Assembly: GCF_006386545.1 (NCBI RefSeq) | Contig: NZ_SWAR01000003.1 | Span: forward strand, 62,001-126,000 | Reading direction: 5' to 3' | DNA: 64,000 bases | Origin: Methylibium rhizosphaerae | Lineage (GTDB): Bacteria > Pseudomonadota > Gammaproteobacteria > Burkholderiales > Burkholderiaceae_C | Shown here: positions 55,165 to 64,000 of the stretch, in pieces | How the letters are laid out: each line of letters opens with the position of its first letter | Numbering within the stretch: the first letter of the stretch is position 1 | The notes under the pieces: model-generated | What the model was told of the DNA's origin: nothing | Seen by the model: only the letters and a program-made list of their open reading frames with translations | Databases searched by the model: none | Position numbers and translations under genes: made by a program

Positions 55165-55524
55165 ATGAGCCTTGAACAGTACCTTCCCGTCATCTTGTTC
55201 ATCCTGGTCGGCGTCGGCGTCGGTGTCGCGCCCCAGGTGCTGGGATTCCTGCTCGGGCCGCGCAAGCCCGATGCCGAAAAGAACTCCCCCTACGAATGCG
55301 GCTTCGAGGCCTTCGAAGACGCCCGCATGAAGTTCGACGTGCGCTACTACCTGGTAGCCATCCTCTTCATCCTGTTCGACCTCGAGATCGCATTCCTCTT
55401 TCCCTGGGCCGTGGCGCTGCGCGAGATCGGCACCACCGGCTTCTGGGCCATGATGATTTTCCTGGGCATCCTCGTCGTGGGCTTCGCCTACGAGTGGAAA
55501 AAGGGCGCCCTGGACTGGGAATGA
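55165..55524 (+). CDS. nuoA: NADH-quinone oxidoreductase subunit A
   Basis: A 119-residue membrane subunit of respiratory complex I. Three hydrophobic segments are seen; the loop between the first two holds the conserved [20 protein letters not shown], followed by [20 protein letters not shown]. It opens the nuo operon, 215 nt after tRNA-Leu; nuoB follows 17 nt later. Length is normal for betaproteobacteria. Confidence 0.97.
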   Translation: MSLEQYLPVILFILVGVGVGVAPQVLGFLLGPRKPDAEKNSPYECGFEAFEDARMKFDVRYYLVAILFILFDLEIAFLFPWAVALREIGTTGFWAMMIFLGILVVGFAYEWKKGALDWE

Positions 55525-55541
55525 CCACGAGGTAGCAAGTT

Positions 55542-56018
55542 ATGGGTATCGAAGGCGTTCTCAAGGAAGGCTTCATCACCACCTCGGCCGACAAGCTGAT
55601 CAACTGGTCCAAGACCGGCTCCCTGTGGCCGATGACCTTCGGGCTGGCCTGCTGCGCGGTCGAGATGATGCACGCGGGTGCCGCCCGCTACGACATCGAC
55701 CGCTTCGGCATGCTGTTCCGGCCGAGCCCGCGCCAGAGCGATCTCATGATCGTGGCCGGCACCCTGTGCAACAAGATGGCGCCGGCGCTGCGCAAGGTCT
55801 ACGACCAGATGGCCGAGCCGCGCTGGGTCCTCTCGATGGGCTCGTGCGCCAACGGCGGCGGCTACTACCACTACAGCTACTCGGTCGTTCGCGGCTGCGA
55901 CCGCATCGTGCCGGTCGACGTCTACGTGCCCGGCTGCCCGCCCACTGCCGAAGCGCTGCTCTACGGCATCTTGCAGCTGCAGGCCAAGATCCGCCGCGAA
56001 AACACGATTGCCCGCTGA
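55542..56018 (+). CDS. nuoB: NADH-quinone oxidoreductase subunit B
   Basis: A 158-residue peripheral-arm subunit of complex I carrying cluster N2, the last iron-sulfur centre before quinone. Cluster ligands are the adjacent cysteines in [15 protein letters not shown], the Cys in [17 protein letters not shown], and the Cys in [20 protein letters not shown]. The arginine-rich helix [15 protein letters not shown] is conserved. It lies between nuoA and nuoC in the same operon. Confidence 0.98.
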   Translation: MGIEGVLKEGFITTSADKLINWSKTGSLWPMTFGLACCAVEMMHAGAARYDIDRFGMLFRPSPRQSDLMIVAGTLCNKMAPALRKVYDQMAEPRWVLSMGSCANGGGYYHYSYSVVRGCDRIVPVDVYVPGCPPTAEALLYGILQLQAKIRRENTIAR

Positions 56019-56032
56019 AGGCCCGAAGGCGC

Positions 56033-56632
56033 ATGAATCACAAACTCGACGTTCTGCAACCTGCGCTCGAGGCAGCGCTGGCCGGCAAGATCAAGTCCCT
56101 GGTGCGCGACCACGGCGAGCTGACGCTCACGGTTGCCGCTGCCGACTACGCCGCGGCGGCCCTCACGCTGAGGGACCACCCCACGCTGAAGTTCGAGCAG
56201 CTGCTCGACCTCTGCGGCCTGGACTACTCCGCCTACAAGGACGGCGTGTTCGAGGGGCCGCGCTACTGCGTCGTGTCGCACCTGCTGTCGGTCACCCACA
56301 ACTGGCGCCTGCGCCTGAAGGTGTTCGCGCCCGATGACAGCCTGCCCATGGTGGCGTCGGTCACCGAGGTGTGGAACTCGGCCAACTGGTTCGAGCGCGA
56401 AGCCTTCGATCTCTACGGCATCGTGTTCGACGGCCACGTGGACCTGCGCCGCATCCTCACCGACTACGGCTTCATCGGCCATCCGTTCCGCAAGGACTTC
56501 CCGGTCTCCGGCCATGTCGAGATGCGCTATGACCCCGAGCGCAAGCGCGTCATCTACCAGCCGGTGACGATCGAGCCGCGCGAAATCATTCCGCGCGTGA
56601 TCCGCGAAGACAACTACGGCGGCCTGCACTGA
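56033..56632 (+). CDS. nuoC: NADH-quinone oxidoreductase subunit C
   Basis: A 199-residue hydrophilic subunit (30 kDa type) of the complex I connecting arm. It contains [18 protein letters not shown], the motif [20 protein letters not shown], and the strongly conserved [20 protein letters not shown]. It is separate from NuoD, unlike in E. coli, where C and D are fused. ATG at 56033, 14 nt after nuoB; nuoD follows 7 nt later. Confidence 0.97.
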   Translation: MNHKLDVLQPALEAALAGKIKSLVRDHGELTLTVAAADYAAAALTLRDHPTLKFEQLLDLCGLDYSAYKDGVFEGPRYCVVSHLLSVTHNWRLRLKVFAPDDSLPMVASVTEVWNSANWFEREAFDLYGIVFDGHVDLRRILTDYGFIGHPFRKDFPVSGHVEMRYDPERKRVIYQPVTIEPREIIPRVIREDNYGGLH

Positions 56633-56639
56633 GCACGTT

Positions 56640-57893
56640 ATGGCTGAGATCAAGAACTACACCCTCAACTTCGGCCCGCAGCACCCTGCCGCCCACGGCG
56701 TGCTGCGCCTCGTGCTCGAACTCGACGGCGAGGTGATCCAGCGTGCCGACCCGCACATCGGCCTGCTGCACCGCGCGACCGAGAAGCTCGCCGAGACCCG
56801 CACCTTCATCCAGTCGCTGCCCTACATGGACCGCCTCGACTACGTGTCGATGATGTCCAACGAGCATGCGTACTGCATGGCCATCGAGAAGCTGCTGGGC
56901 ATCGAGGTGCCGCTGCGTGCCCAGTACATCCGCGTGATGTTCGACGAGATCACGCGCCTGCTGAACCATCTGCTGTGGCTGGGCGCGCACGGGCTCGACT
57001 GCGGTGCGATGAACATCCTCATCTACTGCTTCCGCGAGCGCGAGGACCTGTTCGACGTGTACGAGGCCGTCTCCGGCGCGCGCATGCATGCGGCCTACTA
57101 CCGCCCGGGCGGCGTGTACCGCGACCTGCCGGACAGCATGCCGCAGTACAAGGTCTCGAAGATCCGCAACGCGAAGGCGCTGGCCAAGCTCAACGAGAAC
57201 CGCCAGGGCACGCTGCTCGACTTCCTCGACGACTTCTGCCGCCGCTTCCCGAAGAACGTCGACGACTACGAGACCCTGCTCACCGACAACCGCATCTGGA
57301 AGCAGCGCACCGTCGGCATCGGCGTCGTGTCGCCCGAGCGTGCCCTCAACCTCGGGTTCACCGGCCCGATGCTGCGCGGCTCCGGCGTGCAGTGGGACCT
57401 GCGCAAGAAGCAGCCCTACGAGGTGTACGACCGCCTGGACTTCGACATCCCGGTGGGCACCAACGGCGACTGCTACGACCGCTACCTAGTGCGCGTGGAA
57501 GAGATGCGCCAGTCCAACCGCATCATCAAGCAGTGCGTCGACTGGCTGCGTGCCAACCCCGGCCCGGTGATCACCGACAACCACAAGGTCGCCCCGCCGT
57601 CGCGCGTGGACATGAAGACCAACATGGAAGAGCTGATCCACCACTTCAAGCTGTTCACCGAAGGCTTCCACGTCCCCGAGGGCGAGGCCTATGCCGCGGT
57701 CGAGCACCCGAAGGGCGAGTTCGGCATCTACATCGTCAGCGACGGCGCCAACAAGCCCTACCGCCTGAAGATCCGTCCGCCCGGCTTCTCGCACCTGGCC
57801 GCCATGGACGAGATGTCGCGCGGCCACATGATTGCCGATGCCGTGGCCGTGATCGGCACGATGGACATCGTGTTCGGCGAGATCGACAGATGA
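56640..57893 (+). CDS. nuoD: NADH-quinone oxidoreductase subunit D
   Basis: A 417-residue 49-kDa-type subunit forming most of the quinone-binding cavity with NuoB. Conserved blocks are [36 protein letters not shown], and the [20 protein letters not shown] segment with the Tyr/His pair at the quinone site. The C-terminus [20 protein letters not shown] and FGEIDR is typical. Its stop overlaps the nuoE start (ATGA). Confidence 0.98.
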   Translation: MAEIKNYTLNFGPQHPAAHGVLRLVLELDGEVIQRADPHIGLLHRATEKLAETRTFIQSLPYMDRLDYVSMMSNEHAYCMAIEKLLGIEVPLRAQYIRVMFDEITRLLNHLLWLGAHGLDCGAMNILIYCFREREDLFDVYEAVSGARMHAAYYRPGGVYRDLPDSMPQYKVSKIRNAKALAKLNENRQGTLLDFLDDFCRRFPKNVDDYETLLTDNRIWKQRTVGIGVVSPERALNLGFTGPMLRGSGVQWDLRKKQPYEVYDRLDFDIPVGTNGDCYDRYLVRVEEMRQSNRIIKQCVDWLRANPGPVITDNHKVAPPSRVDMKTNMEELIHHFKLFTEGFHVPEGEAYAAVEHPKGEFGIYIVSDGANKPYRLKIRPPGFSHLAAMDEMSRGHMIADAVAVIGTMDIVFGEIDR

Positions 57894-58390
57894 GTGCTGC
57901 CACCATGTTCAGCCCCGAGACCTACAAGCGCTTCGACCGCGAGGTCGCCAAGTACCCGGCCGACCAGAAGCAGTCTGCCGTGATGGCCTGCCTGGCCATC
58001 GTGCAGCAGGAGCAGGGCCACGTGTCGCCCGAGAGCGAGCAGGCGGTGGCCGACTACCTCGGCATGCCGGCCATCGCGGTGCACGAGGTGTTGACCTTCT
58101 ACAACATGTACAACCAGCAGCCGGTGGGCAAGTTCAAGCTCAACGTCTGCACCAACCTGCCGTGCCAGCTGCGCGACGGCCAGACGGCGCTGCAGCACCT
58201 GTGCACCAAGCTCGGGGTGGAAGAGGGCGGCACCACCGCCGACGGCCTGTTCACCGTGCAGAAGAGCGAGTGCCTGGGCGCCTGCGCCGACTCGCCGGTG
58301 ATGCTGGTGAACGACCGCCAGATGGTCAGCTTCATGAACAACGAACGGCTCGACGCGCTGATCGAGACGCTCAAGGCCGAGGCACGTTAA
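57890..58390 (+). CDS. nuoE: NADH-quinone oxidoreductase subunit E
   Basis: A 166-residue 24-kDa-type subunit with a thioredoxin-like [2Fe-2S] domain (cluster N1a). Ligands are the cysteines in [13 protein letters not shown] and [16 protein letters not shown]. The N-terminal helical bundle has [20 protein letters not shown] and [19 protein letters not shown] at 57890 overlaps the nuoD stop; nuoF starts 4 nt after its end, so these subunits are translated in close sequence. Confidence 0.97.
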   Translation: MSAATMFSPETYKRFDREVAKYPADQKQSAVMACLAIVQQEQGHVSPESEQAVADYLGMPAIAVHEVLTFYNMYNQQPVGKFKLNVCTNLPCQLRDGQTALQHLCTKLGVEEGGTTADGLFTVQKSECLGACADSPVMLVNDRQMVSFMNNERLDALIETLKAEAR

Positions 58391-58394
58391 AGCG

Positions 58395-59732
58395 ATGCTG
58401 GACCTTTCCCAATTCCAGGCCACCGGTCGCGAGACCTGTTTTCATGGCCGCCACATCTCTTCCCAGATCTATGCCGGCCTCGACGGCAGCAACTGGCGCC
58501 TGAAGGACTACGTGGCGCGCGGTGGCTACGAGGCGCTGCGCAAGATCCTGGCTGCCGAAGGCGGCATGACGCCCGAGCAGGTGATCGCCGAGGTCAAGCT
58601 GTCGGGCCTGCGCGGCCGCGGCGGCGCAGGCTTCCCGACCGGGCTCAAGTGGAGCTTCATGCCGCGCCAGTTCCCGGGCCAGAAGTACCTCGTCTGCAAC
58701 TCCGACGAGGGCGAGCCCGGCACCTGCAAGGACCGCGACATCCTGCTCTACAACCCGCACATCGTGATCGAAGGCATGGCGATCGCCGCCTATGCGATGG
58801 GCATCAGCGTGGGCTACAACTACATCCACGGCGAAGTCTTCGGCGCCTACGAGCGCTTCGAGGAGGCACTGGAAGAAGCCCGTGCGGCCGGCTTCCTGGG
58901 CGACAACCTGCTCGGCTCCGGCTTCTCGTTCCAGCTGCATGCGCACCACGGCTTCGGCGCCTACATCTGCGGCGAGGAGACGGCGCTGCTCGAATCGCTC
59001 GAAGGCAAGAAGGGCCAGCCGCGCTTCAAGCCGCCGTTCCCGGCGAGCTTCGGCCTGTACGGCAAGCCCACCACCATCAACAACACCGAGACCTTCGCGG
59101 CAGTGCCCTGGATCATCCGCAACGGCGGCCAGGCCTACCTCGAATGCGGCAAGCCGAACAACGGCGGCACCAAGATCTTCTCGGTGGTGGGTGACGTCGA
59201 GCGCCCCGGCAACTACGAGATCCCCCTGGGCACGCCGTTTTCGAAGCTGCTCGAGCTGGCCGGCGGCGTGAAGGGCGGCAAGGCGCTGAAGGCGGTCATC
59301 CCAGGCGGTTCGTCGGCGCCCGTGCTGCCGGCGGCCATCATGATGGACACGACGATGGACTACGACGCCATCGCCAAGGCCGGCTCGATGCTCGGCTCGG
59401 GCGCGGTCATCGTGATGGACGAGACCCGGTGCATGGTGAAGTCGCTGCTGCGCCTGTCGTACTTCTACATGCACGAGTCCTGCGGCCAGTGCACCCCCTG
59501 CCGCGAAGGCACCGGCTGGATGTGGCGCGTGATCGAGCGCATCGAGCACGGCAAGGGCCGGCCCGAAGACCTCGACCTGCTGAACTCGGTGGCCGACAAC
59601 ATCCAGGGCCGCACCATCTGCGCGCTGGGCGACGCCGCCGCGATGCCGGTGCGGGCCTTCATCAAGCATTACCGCGACGAGTTCGCGCACCACATCGAAC
59701 ACAAGACCTGCAAGGTCCCGGCGTACGTTTAA
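58395..59732 (+). CDS. nuoF: NADH-quinone oxidoreductase subunit F
   Basis: A 445-residue 51-kDa-type subunit that oxidises NADH. The NADH/FMN region is [20 protein letters not shown] with [17 protein letters not shown] and the [20 protein letters not shown] motif. Cluster N3 is bound by the cysteines in [19 protein letters not shown] plus Cys in [17 protein letters not shown] at 58395; nuoG starts 18 nt after its end. Length equals the usual 430-450 residues. Confidence 0.98.
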   Translation: MLDLSQFQATGRETCFHGRHISSQIYAGLDGSNWRLKDYVARGGYEALRKILAAEGGMTPEQVIAEVKLSGLRGRGGAGFPTGLKWSFMPRQFPGQKYLVCNSDEGEPGTCKDRDILLYNPHIVIEGMAIAAYAMGISVGYNYIHGEVFGAYERFEEALEEARAAGFLGDNLLGSGFSFQLHAHHGFGAYICGEETALLESLEGKKGQPRFKPPFPASFGLYGKPTTINNTETFAAVPWIIRNGGQAYLECGKPNNGGTKIFSVVGDVERPGNYEIPLGTPFSKLLELAGGVKGGKALKAVIPGGSSAPVLPAAIMMDTTMDYDAIAKAGSMLGSGAVIVMDETRCMVKSLLRLSYFYMHESCGQCTPCREGTGWMWRVIERIEHGKGRPEDLDLLNSVADNIQGRTICALGDAAAMPVRAFIKHYRDEFAHHIEHKTCKVPAYV

Positions 59733-59750
59733 GCGAGGGACCGAACGACC

Positions 59751-62066
59751 ATGGTTGAAATCGAACTCGACGGACAGAAGGTCTCGGTGCCGGAAGGCAG
59801 CATGGTGATGCATGCGGCCGACAAGGCCGGCGCCTACATCCCGCACTTCTGCTACCACAAGAAGCTCTCCATCGCCGCCAACTGCCGCATGTGCCTGGTC
59901 GACGTCGAAAAGGCGCCCAAGCCGATGCCGGCCTGCGCCACGCCGGTGACGCAGGGCATGATCGTGCGCACCAAGAGCGACAAGGCGGTCAAGGCACAGC
60001 AGGGCGTGATGGAGTTCCTGCTCATCAACCACCCGCTCGACTGTCCGATCTGCGACCAGGGCGGCGAATGCCAGCTGCAGGACCTGGCCGTGGGCTACGG
60101 CAAGTCGGCCTCGCGCTACGAAGAGGAAAAGCGCGTCGTCTTCCACAAGGAAGTCGGCCCGCTGCTGTCGCTCGAGGAGATGACCCGCTGCATCCACTGC
60201 ACCCGCTGCGTGCGCTTCGGCCAGGAAGTGGCCGGGCAGATGGAGCTGGGCATGATCCATCGCGGCGAGCATTCCGAGATCACCACCTTCATCGGCAACA
60301 CCGTCGACTCCGAGCTGTCGGGCAACATGATCGACCTGTGCCCGGTCGGCGCCATCACCAGCAAGCCGTTCCGCTACAGCGCCCGCACCTGGGAGCTGTC
60401 GCGCCGCAAGAGCGTGAGCCCGCACGATTCCACCGGCGCCAACCTGATCGTCCAGGTCAAGGGCGGCGAGGTGAAGCGCGTGGTCCCGCTCGAGAACGAG
60501 GCCGTCAACGAATGCTGGCTGGCCGACCGCGACCGCTTCTCGTATGAAGCGCTCAACAGCGAAGAACGCCTGACCACGCCCATGCTCAAGCAGGGCGGCC
60601 AATGGGTGCCGGTCGACTGGACCCAGGCGCTCGAATACGTGGCCAACGGCCTGAAGCAGATCAAGGCCGAACACGGTGCGCAGCAGATCGGCGCACTGGC
60701 CACGGCGCATGGCACCGTCGAGGAACTCCACCTCCTGGCCAAGCTGGTGCGCGGCTTGGGCAGCGACAACATCGACCACCGCCTGCGCCATGCCTCCTTC
60801 GAGGCCGCCGACGGCGCCCGCTGGCTGGGCATGCCCATCGCCACGCTGTCCACGCTCGACCGTGCCTTCGTGATCGGCTCGTTCCTGCGCAAGGACCACC
60901 CCCTGTTCGCCCAGCGCCTGCGCTACGCCGCCAAGCGCGGCGCGCAGGTGCACAGCCTGCATGCGGTGGCCGACGACTGGCTGCTGCCGGTGGCGCAGCG
61001 GCTGCTGGCCGCCCCGAGCCGCTGGGTTGGGGCGCTGGCCGAAGTGGCCGCGGCCGTGGCCGCCAGCAAGGGCATCGCGGCGCCGCTGGCGGCAGACCCT
61101 GGCGCGGCGGCGCAGGCCATCGCGGCCTCGCTGCTGTCCGGCCAGAACAAGGCGGTGCTGCTGGGCAATGCCGCCGCGCAGCATCCGCAAGCCGAGCAGC
61201 TGCTCGCGCTGGGCCAGTGGATCGCCGAACAGACCGGCGCCGGCTGGGGCTACCTGGGCGAAGCCGCCAACAGCGTGGGCGCGCAGCTGGTGGGCGCGCA
61301 GCCGAAGCAGGGCGGCCTCAACGCCGCCCAGATGCTGGCCAAGCCGCTCAAGGCCTACCTGCTGCTCAACGCCGAACCCGAACTCGACGCGGCCGATCCG
61401 TCGCAGGCGGCATCTGCCGTCGCCGGTGCCGAGATGGTCGTGGCCATGACGGCCTTCAAGACCCGCGCGCTCGACTATGCCGACGTGCTGCTGCCGATCG
61501 CTCCCTTTGCCGAGACGTCGGGCACCTTCGTCAACGCCGAAGGCCGCGTGCAGAGCTTCCACGGCGTGGTGAAGCCGCGCGGCGAAACCCGGCCGGCCTG
61601 GAAGGTGCTGCGCGTGCTGGGCGGCCTGCTCGGGCTGCAAGGCTTCGCGCAGGAAAGCTCCGAAGAAGTGAAGGCCGAGGCGCTGGGCGACCTCTCGGCA
61701 TTGCCGGGCAAGCTCGGCAACCGCACCCAGGCTGCCGTGGCCGCCGCCCCGGCTGCTTCCGAAGGGCTGGAGCGCGTGGCCGACGTGCCGATCTACAGCG
61801 CCGACGCGCTGGTGCGCCGCGCGCCTTCGCTGCAGCTCACCGCCGATGCCCGCCCGCCGGTGGCCTCGCTGCCGCCGGCGCTGTGGCAGAGCCTGGGCCT
61901 GGCAGAAGGTGCGCAGGTGTCGGTGTCGCAGGGCGAGGCCCGCGTGGTGCTGGCGGCGCGGCTGGATGCAGGCCTTGCGGCCAACACCGTGCGCGTGCCG
62001 GCCGGCCATCCGCTGACCGCATCGCTGGGTGCGATGTTCGGCGCCGTGCGCGTCGAAAAGGCCTGA
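59751..62066 (+). CDS. nuoG: NADH-quinone oxidoreductase subunit G
   Basis: A 771-residue 75-kDa-type subunit. The N-terminal [2Fe-2S] domain has cysteines in [17 protein letters not shown] and PACATPV. Next come the His-Cys3 cluster region [20 protein letters not shown], then [16 protein letters not shown] with [16 protein letters not shown] for a further [4Fe-4S]. The C-terminal two thirds is a molybdopterin-oxidoreductase-like fold without cofactor ligands. The Ala-rich stretch near residues 660-680 may be a linker. It sits between nuoF and nuoH. Confidence 0.97.
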   Translation: MVEIELDGQKVSVPEGSMVMHAADKAGAYIPHFCYHKKLSIAANCRMCLVDVEKAPKPMPACATPVTQGMIVRTKSDKAVKAQQGVMEFLLINHPLDCPICDQGGECQLQDLAVGYGKSASRYEEEKRVVFHKEVGPLLSLEEMTRCIHCTRCVRFGQEVAGQMELGMIHRGEHSEITTFIGNTVDSELSGNMIDLCPVGAITSKPFRYSARTWELSRRKSVSPHDSTGANLIVQVKGGEVKRVVPLENEAVNECWLADRDRFSYEALNSEERLTTPMLKQGGQWVPVDWTQALEYVANGLKQIKAEHGAQQIGALATAHGTVEELHLLAKLVRGLGSDNIDHRLRHASFEAADGARWLGMPIATLSTLDRAFVIGSFLRKDHPLFAQRLRYAAKRGAQVHSLHAVADDWLLPVAQRLLAAPSRWVGALAEVAAAVAASKGIAAPLAADPGAAAQAIAASLLSGQNKAVLLGNAAAQHPQAEQLLALGQWIAEQTGAGWGYLGEAANSVGAQLVGAQPKQGGLNAAQMLAKPLKAYLLLNAEPELDAADPSQAASAVAGAEMVVAMTAFKTRALDYADVLLPIAPFAETSGTFVNAEGRVQSFHGVVKPRGETRPAWKVLRVLGGLLGLQGFAQESSEEVKAEALGDLSALPGKLGNRTQAAVAAAPAASEGLERVADVPIYSADALVRRAPSLQLTADARPPVASLPPALWQSLGLAEGAQVSVSQGEARVVLAARLDAGLAANTVRVPAGHPLTASLGAMFGAVRVEKA

Positions 62067-62079
62067 GGACCGCAGCATC

Positions 62080-63177
62080 ATGATCGACACCATCAACAAC
62101 TTCGGCGGTTCGTTGCTCGGCGGCGCCTGGCCGGTGGCCTGGACGCTCATCAAGATCGTCTGCGTGCTGCTGCCGCTGCTGGGCTGCGTGGCCTACCTCA
62201 CGCTGTGGGAGCGCAAGGCCATCGGCTGGACTCAGATCCGCCCGGGCCCCAACCGCGTGGGCCCGTTCGGCCTGCTGACCCCGATCGCCGACGCGGTGAA
62301 GCTGATCTTCAAGGAGATCATCCTCCCCACCGCCTCGAGCAAGGGCCTGTTTCTGCTCGGCCCGGTCATGACCATCATGCCGGCGCTGGCCGCCTGGGCG
62401 GTCGTGCCCTTCGGGCCCGACGCAGCGCTGGCCAACATCAATGCCGGCCTGCTGTTCCTGATGGCCATCACGTCGATGGAGGTCTACGGCGTCATCATCG
62501 CCGGCTGGGCCTCGAACTCGAAGTACGCCTTCCTGGGCGCGCTGCGTGCGTCGGCCCAGATGGTGAGCTACGAGATCGCGATGGGCTTCGCGCTCGTCGT
62601 GGTGCTCATGGTCAGCGGCTCCCTCAACATGACCGAAATCGTGCTGGGGCAGGGCAGGGGCTGGTTCGCCGAGCACGGCGCGACCTTCCTGTCCTGGAAC
62701 TGGCTGCCGCTGCTGCCGATCTTCATCGTCTACTTCATCTCGGGCCTGGCCGAAACCAACCGCCACCCGTTCGACGTGGTGGAAGGCGAGTCGGAGATCG
62801 TCGCGGGCCACATGATCGAGTACTCGGGCATGGCCTTCGCCATGTTCTTCCTGGCCGAGTACGCCAACATGATCCTGGTGTCGGCGCTGGCCGTCGTGAT
62901 GTTCCTCGGCGGCTGGATGGCGCCGGTGTCGTTCTCGCTGTTCGGCATGGACACCCCGGCGTGGATCCAGAACTCGATGTGGTTCTGGAACTGGTTCTGG
63001 CTGTTCGCCAAGACCTTCGTCGTGGTGACGCTGTTCCTGTGGGTGCGCTCGACCTTCCCGCGCTTCCGCTACGACCAGATCATGCGTCTGGGCTGGAAGA
63101 TCTTCATTCCGGTCACGCTGGTGTGGCTGGTGGTCGTGGGGCTGTGGATCCAGTCGCCCTGGAACATCTGGAAGTAA
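62080..63177 (+). CDS. nuoH: NADH-quinone oxidoreductase subunit H
   Basis: A 365-residue membrane subunit at the junction of the two arms of complex I, contributing to the quinone entry channel. About eight membrane helices are visible. Conserved loops are [20 protein letters not shown], the acidic [20 protein letters not shown] and [20 protein letters not shown], and [20 protein letters not shown] near the C-terminus. The ATG at 62080 lies 13 nt after nuoG; nuoI follows 21 nt later. Confidence 0.98.
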   Translation: MIDTINNFGGSLLGGAWPVAWTLIKIVCVLLPLLGCVAYLTLWERKAIGWTQIRPGPNRVGPFGLLTPIADAVKLIFKEIILPTASSKGLFLLGPVMTIMPALAAWAVVPFGPDAALANINAGLLFLMAITSMEVYGVIIAGWASNSKYAFLGALRASAQMVSYEIAMGFALVVVLMVSGSLNMTEIVLGQGRGWFAEHGATFLSWNWLPLLPIFIVYFISGLAETNRHPFDVVEGESEIVAGHMIEYSGMAFAMFFLAEYANMILVSALAVVMFLGGWMAPVSFSLFGMDTPAWIQNSMWFWNWFWLFAKTFVVVTLFLWVRSTFPRFRYDQIMRLGWKIFIPVTLVWLVVVGLWIQSPWNIWK

Positions 63178-63198
63178 GCAATCAAAGGAGCACGCGCC

Positions 63199-63696
63199 AT
63201 GTCCGCAGTGGCTTCGGTCAAAGAATTTTTCAGTACCTTCCTGCTCACCGAGCTGTTCAAGGGCATGAAGCTGACGGGTCGTCACTTCCTGTCGCCGCAC
63301 ATCACGGTGCAGTTCCCTGAGGAAAAGACGCCGCTGTCGCCGCGCTTCCGCGGCCTGCACGCACTGCGCCGCTATGAAAACGGCGAAGAGCGCTGCATCG
63401 CCTGCAAGCTGTGCGAGGCGGTGTGCCCGGCGCTGGCCATCACCATCGAGTCCGACGTTCGCGCCGACGGCTCGCGCCGCACCACGCGCTACGACATCGA
63501 CCTCACCAAGTGCATCTTCTGCGGCTTCTGCGAAGAAAGCTGCCCGGTCGACTCGATCGTGGAAACCCACATCCTCGAGTACCACGGCGAAAAGCGCGGC
63601 GACCTGTACTTCACCAAGGACATGCTGCTGGCCGTGGGCGACCGCTACGAGAAGGAAATCGCCGCGAACAAGGAGGCGGACGCGAAGTACCGCTGA
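63199..63696 (+). CDS. nuoI: NADH-quinone oxidoreductase subunit I
   Basis: A 165-residue ferredoxin-like subunit with two [4Fe-4S] clusters (N6a and N6b). Ligands are in [20 protein letters not shown] and [20 protein letters not shown]. The N-terminal amphipathic helix [20 protein letters not shown] lies along the membrane. AAAGGAGCACGC precedes the ATG at 63199. A 70-nt gap follows before nuoJ. Confidence 0.98.
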   Translation: MSAVASVKEFFSTFLLTELFKGMKLTGRHFLSPHITVQFPEEKTPLSPRFRGLHALRRYENGEERCIACKLCEAVCPALAITIESDVRADGSRRTTRYDIDLTKCIFCGFCEESCPVDSIVETHILEYHGEKRGDLYFTKDMLLAVGDRYEKEIAANKEADAKYR

Positions 63697-63766
63697 GGGC
63701 TTCGACCCTCGCCAGCCGCAAGGCGATGGGCCGCGCTGAAGGCGCGGCCCGCTTCACGAGAACGAC

Positions 63767-64000
63767 ATGGATACCAAGACCGCGCTTTTTTTCGTCTTTT
63801 CAGCGATCCTGCTGTTCGCCTCCTTCAGGGTGATCACGGCGCGCAACCCCGTGCATGCGGCACTGTTCCTCGTGCTGGCCTTCTTCAACGCAGCCTGCGT
63901 CTGGATGCTGCTGGAGGCCGAGTTCCTTGCCATCGCCCTGGTGCTCGTCTATGTGGGCGCGGTGATGGTGCTGTTCCTGTTCGTGCTGATGATGCTCGAC
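63767..64000 (+). CDS. nuoJ: NADH-quinone oxidoreductase subunit J, N-terminal part (runs off the window end)
   Basis: The frame from the ATG at 63767 runs to the window end, giving 78 residues: MDTKTALFFVFSAILLFASF, then the conserved ARNPVHAALFLVLAFFNAAC and the helix AIALVLVYVGAVMVLFLFVL, whose EFLAIALVLVYVGAVMVLF pattern is diagnostic of NuoJ TM2-TM3. It is a proton-pumping-arm subunit. The remainder, and presumably nuoK to nuoN, lie beyond the window. Confidence 0.95.
   Translation, partial: MDTKTALFFVFSAILLFASFRVITARNPVHAALFLVLAFFNAACVWMLLEAEFLAIALVLVYVGAVMVLFLFVLMMLD

Noticed and set aside
58371-62153. A minus-strand open frame of 1260 codons opposite nuoF and nuoG
   Set aside because: Antisense shadow of conserved complex I genes; no recognisable motifs, and no Shine-Dalgarno or promoter context.

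Overview
This is a GC-rich chromosomal window from a betaproteobacterium, most likely order Burkholderiales (Rubrivivax/Leptothrix/Methylibium-like). Three things point there: the conserved block rpsO-pnp-quinone oxidoreductase-tpiA-secG-tRNA-Leu-nuoA..J, a small Trp-rich protein family typical of that class, and protein sequences that read as betaproteobacterial throughout. No insertion sequence, integrase, phage gene or CRISPR array was seen. The assignment to order rests on recognition, not on a search.

Layout. 1-8.6 kb: a minus-strand run ridA-like / dsbB / pabB-pabC fusion / partial unknown gene, then comEC, a VOC protein, a PLP-dependent dehydratase with a divergent Lrp-type regulator, and an AraC regulator divergent from a GH52 beta-xylosidase (8.8-10.9 kb). 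11.0-21.2 kb: six plus-strand genes form two consecutive sets of transglutaminase, circularly permuted ATP-grasp and alpha-E proteins, a predicted peptide-ligase/peptide-processing system of unknown product. 21.3-27.2 kb: a hemolysin III protein, lytic transglycosylase MltB, and a MoxR / DUF58 / TgpA-type transglutaminase operon. 27.2-36.8 kb: a histone-deacetylase-like hydrolase, an MscS channel, a secreted LPMO-CBM-GH18 chitinolytic protein behind two similar palindromic sites, class I fumarase, NhaA overlapping an oddly ordered CoA-transferase, and a UPF0114 membrane protein.

37-49.5 kb: acs followed by a 43-bp exact duplication of its own 3' end, a cytochrome c, a small Trp-rich protein, ilvD with a divergent LysR regulator, lgt, and a nitrate-type ABC transporter (nrtA-nrtB-nrtD) downstream of an ANTAR regulator (nasT). 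The 229-bp leader between nasT and nrtA contains a sigma-54 promoter match, two hairpins of the ANTAR-target kind and an intrinsic terminator, in the order expected for nitrate-controlled transcription antitermination. Then come an uncharacterised small gene, tsaD and an Hsp20 gene. 49.6-64 kb: rpsO with a structured leader, pnp with a polyglutamine tail, a quinone oxidoreductase, tpiA, secG, tRNA-Leu(GAG), and the complex I operon nuoA to nuoJ, the last cut by the window end.

The strongest candidates for something not yet described here are the double ATP-grasp/alpha-E/transglutaminase locus, the nitrate leader, the lone GH52 enzyme with its regulator, and the repeat structure at the acs 3' end.
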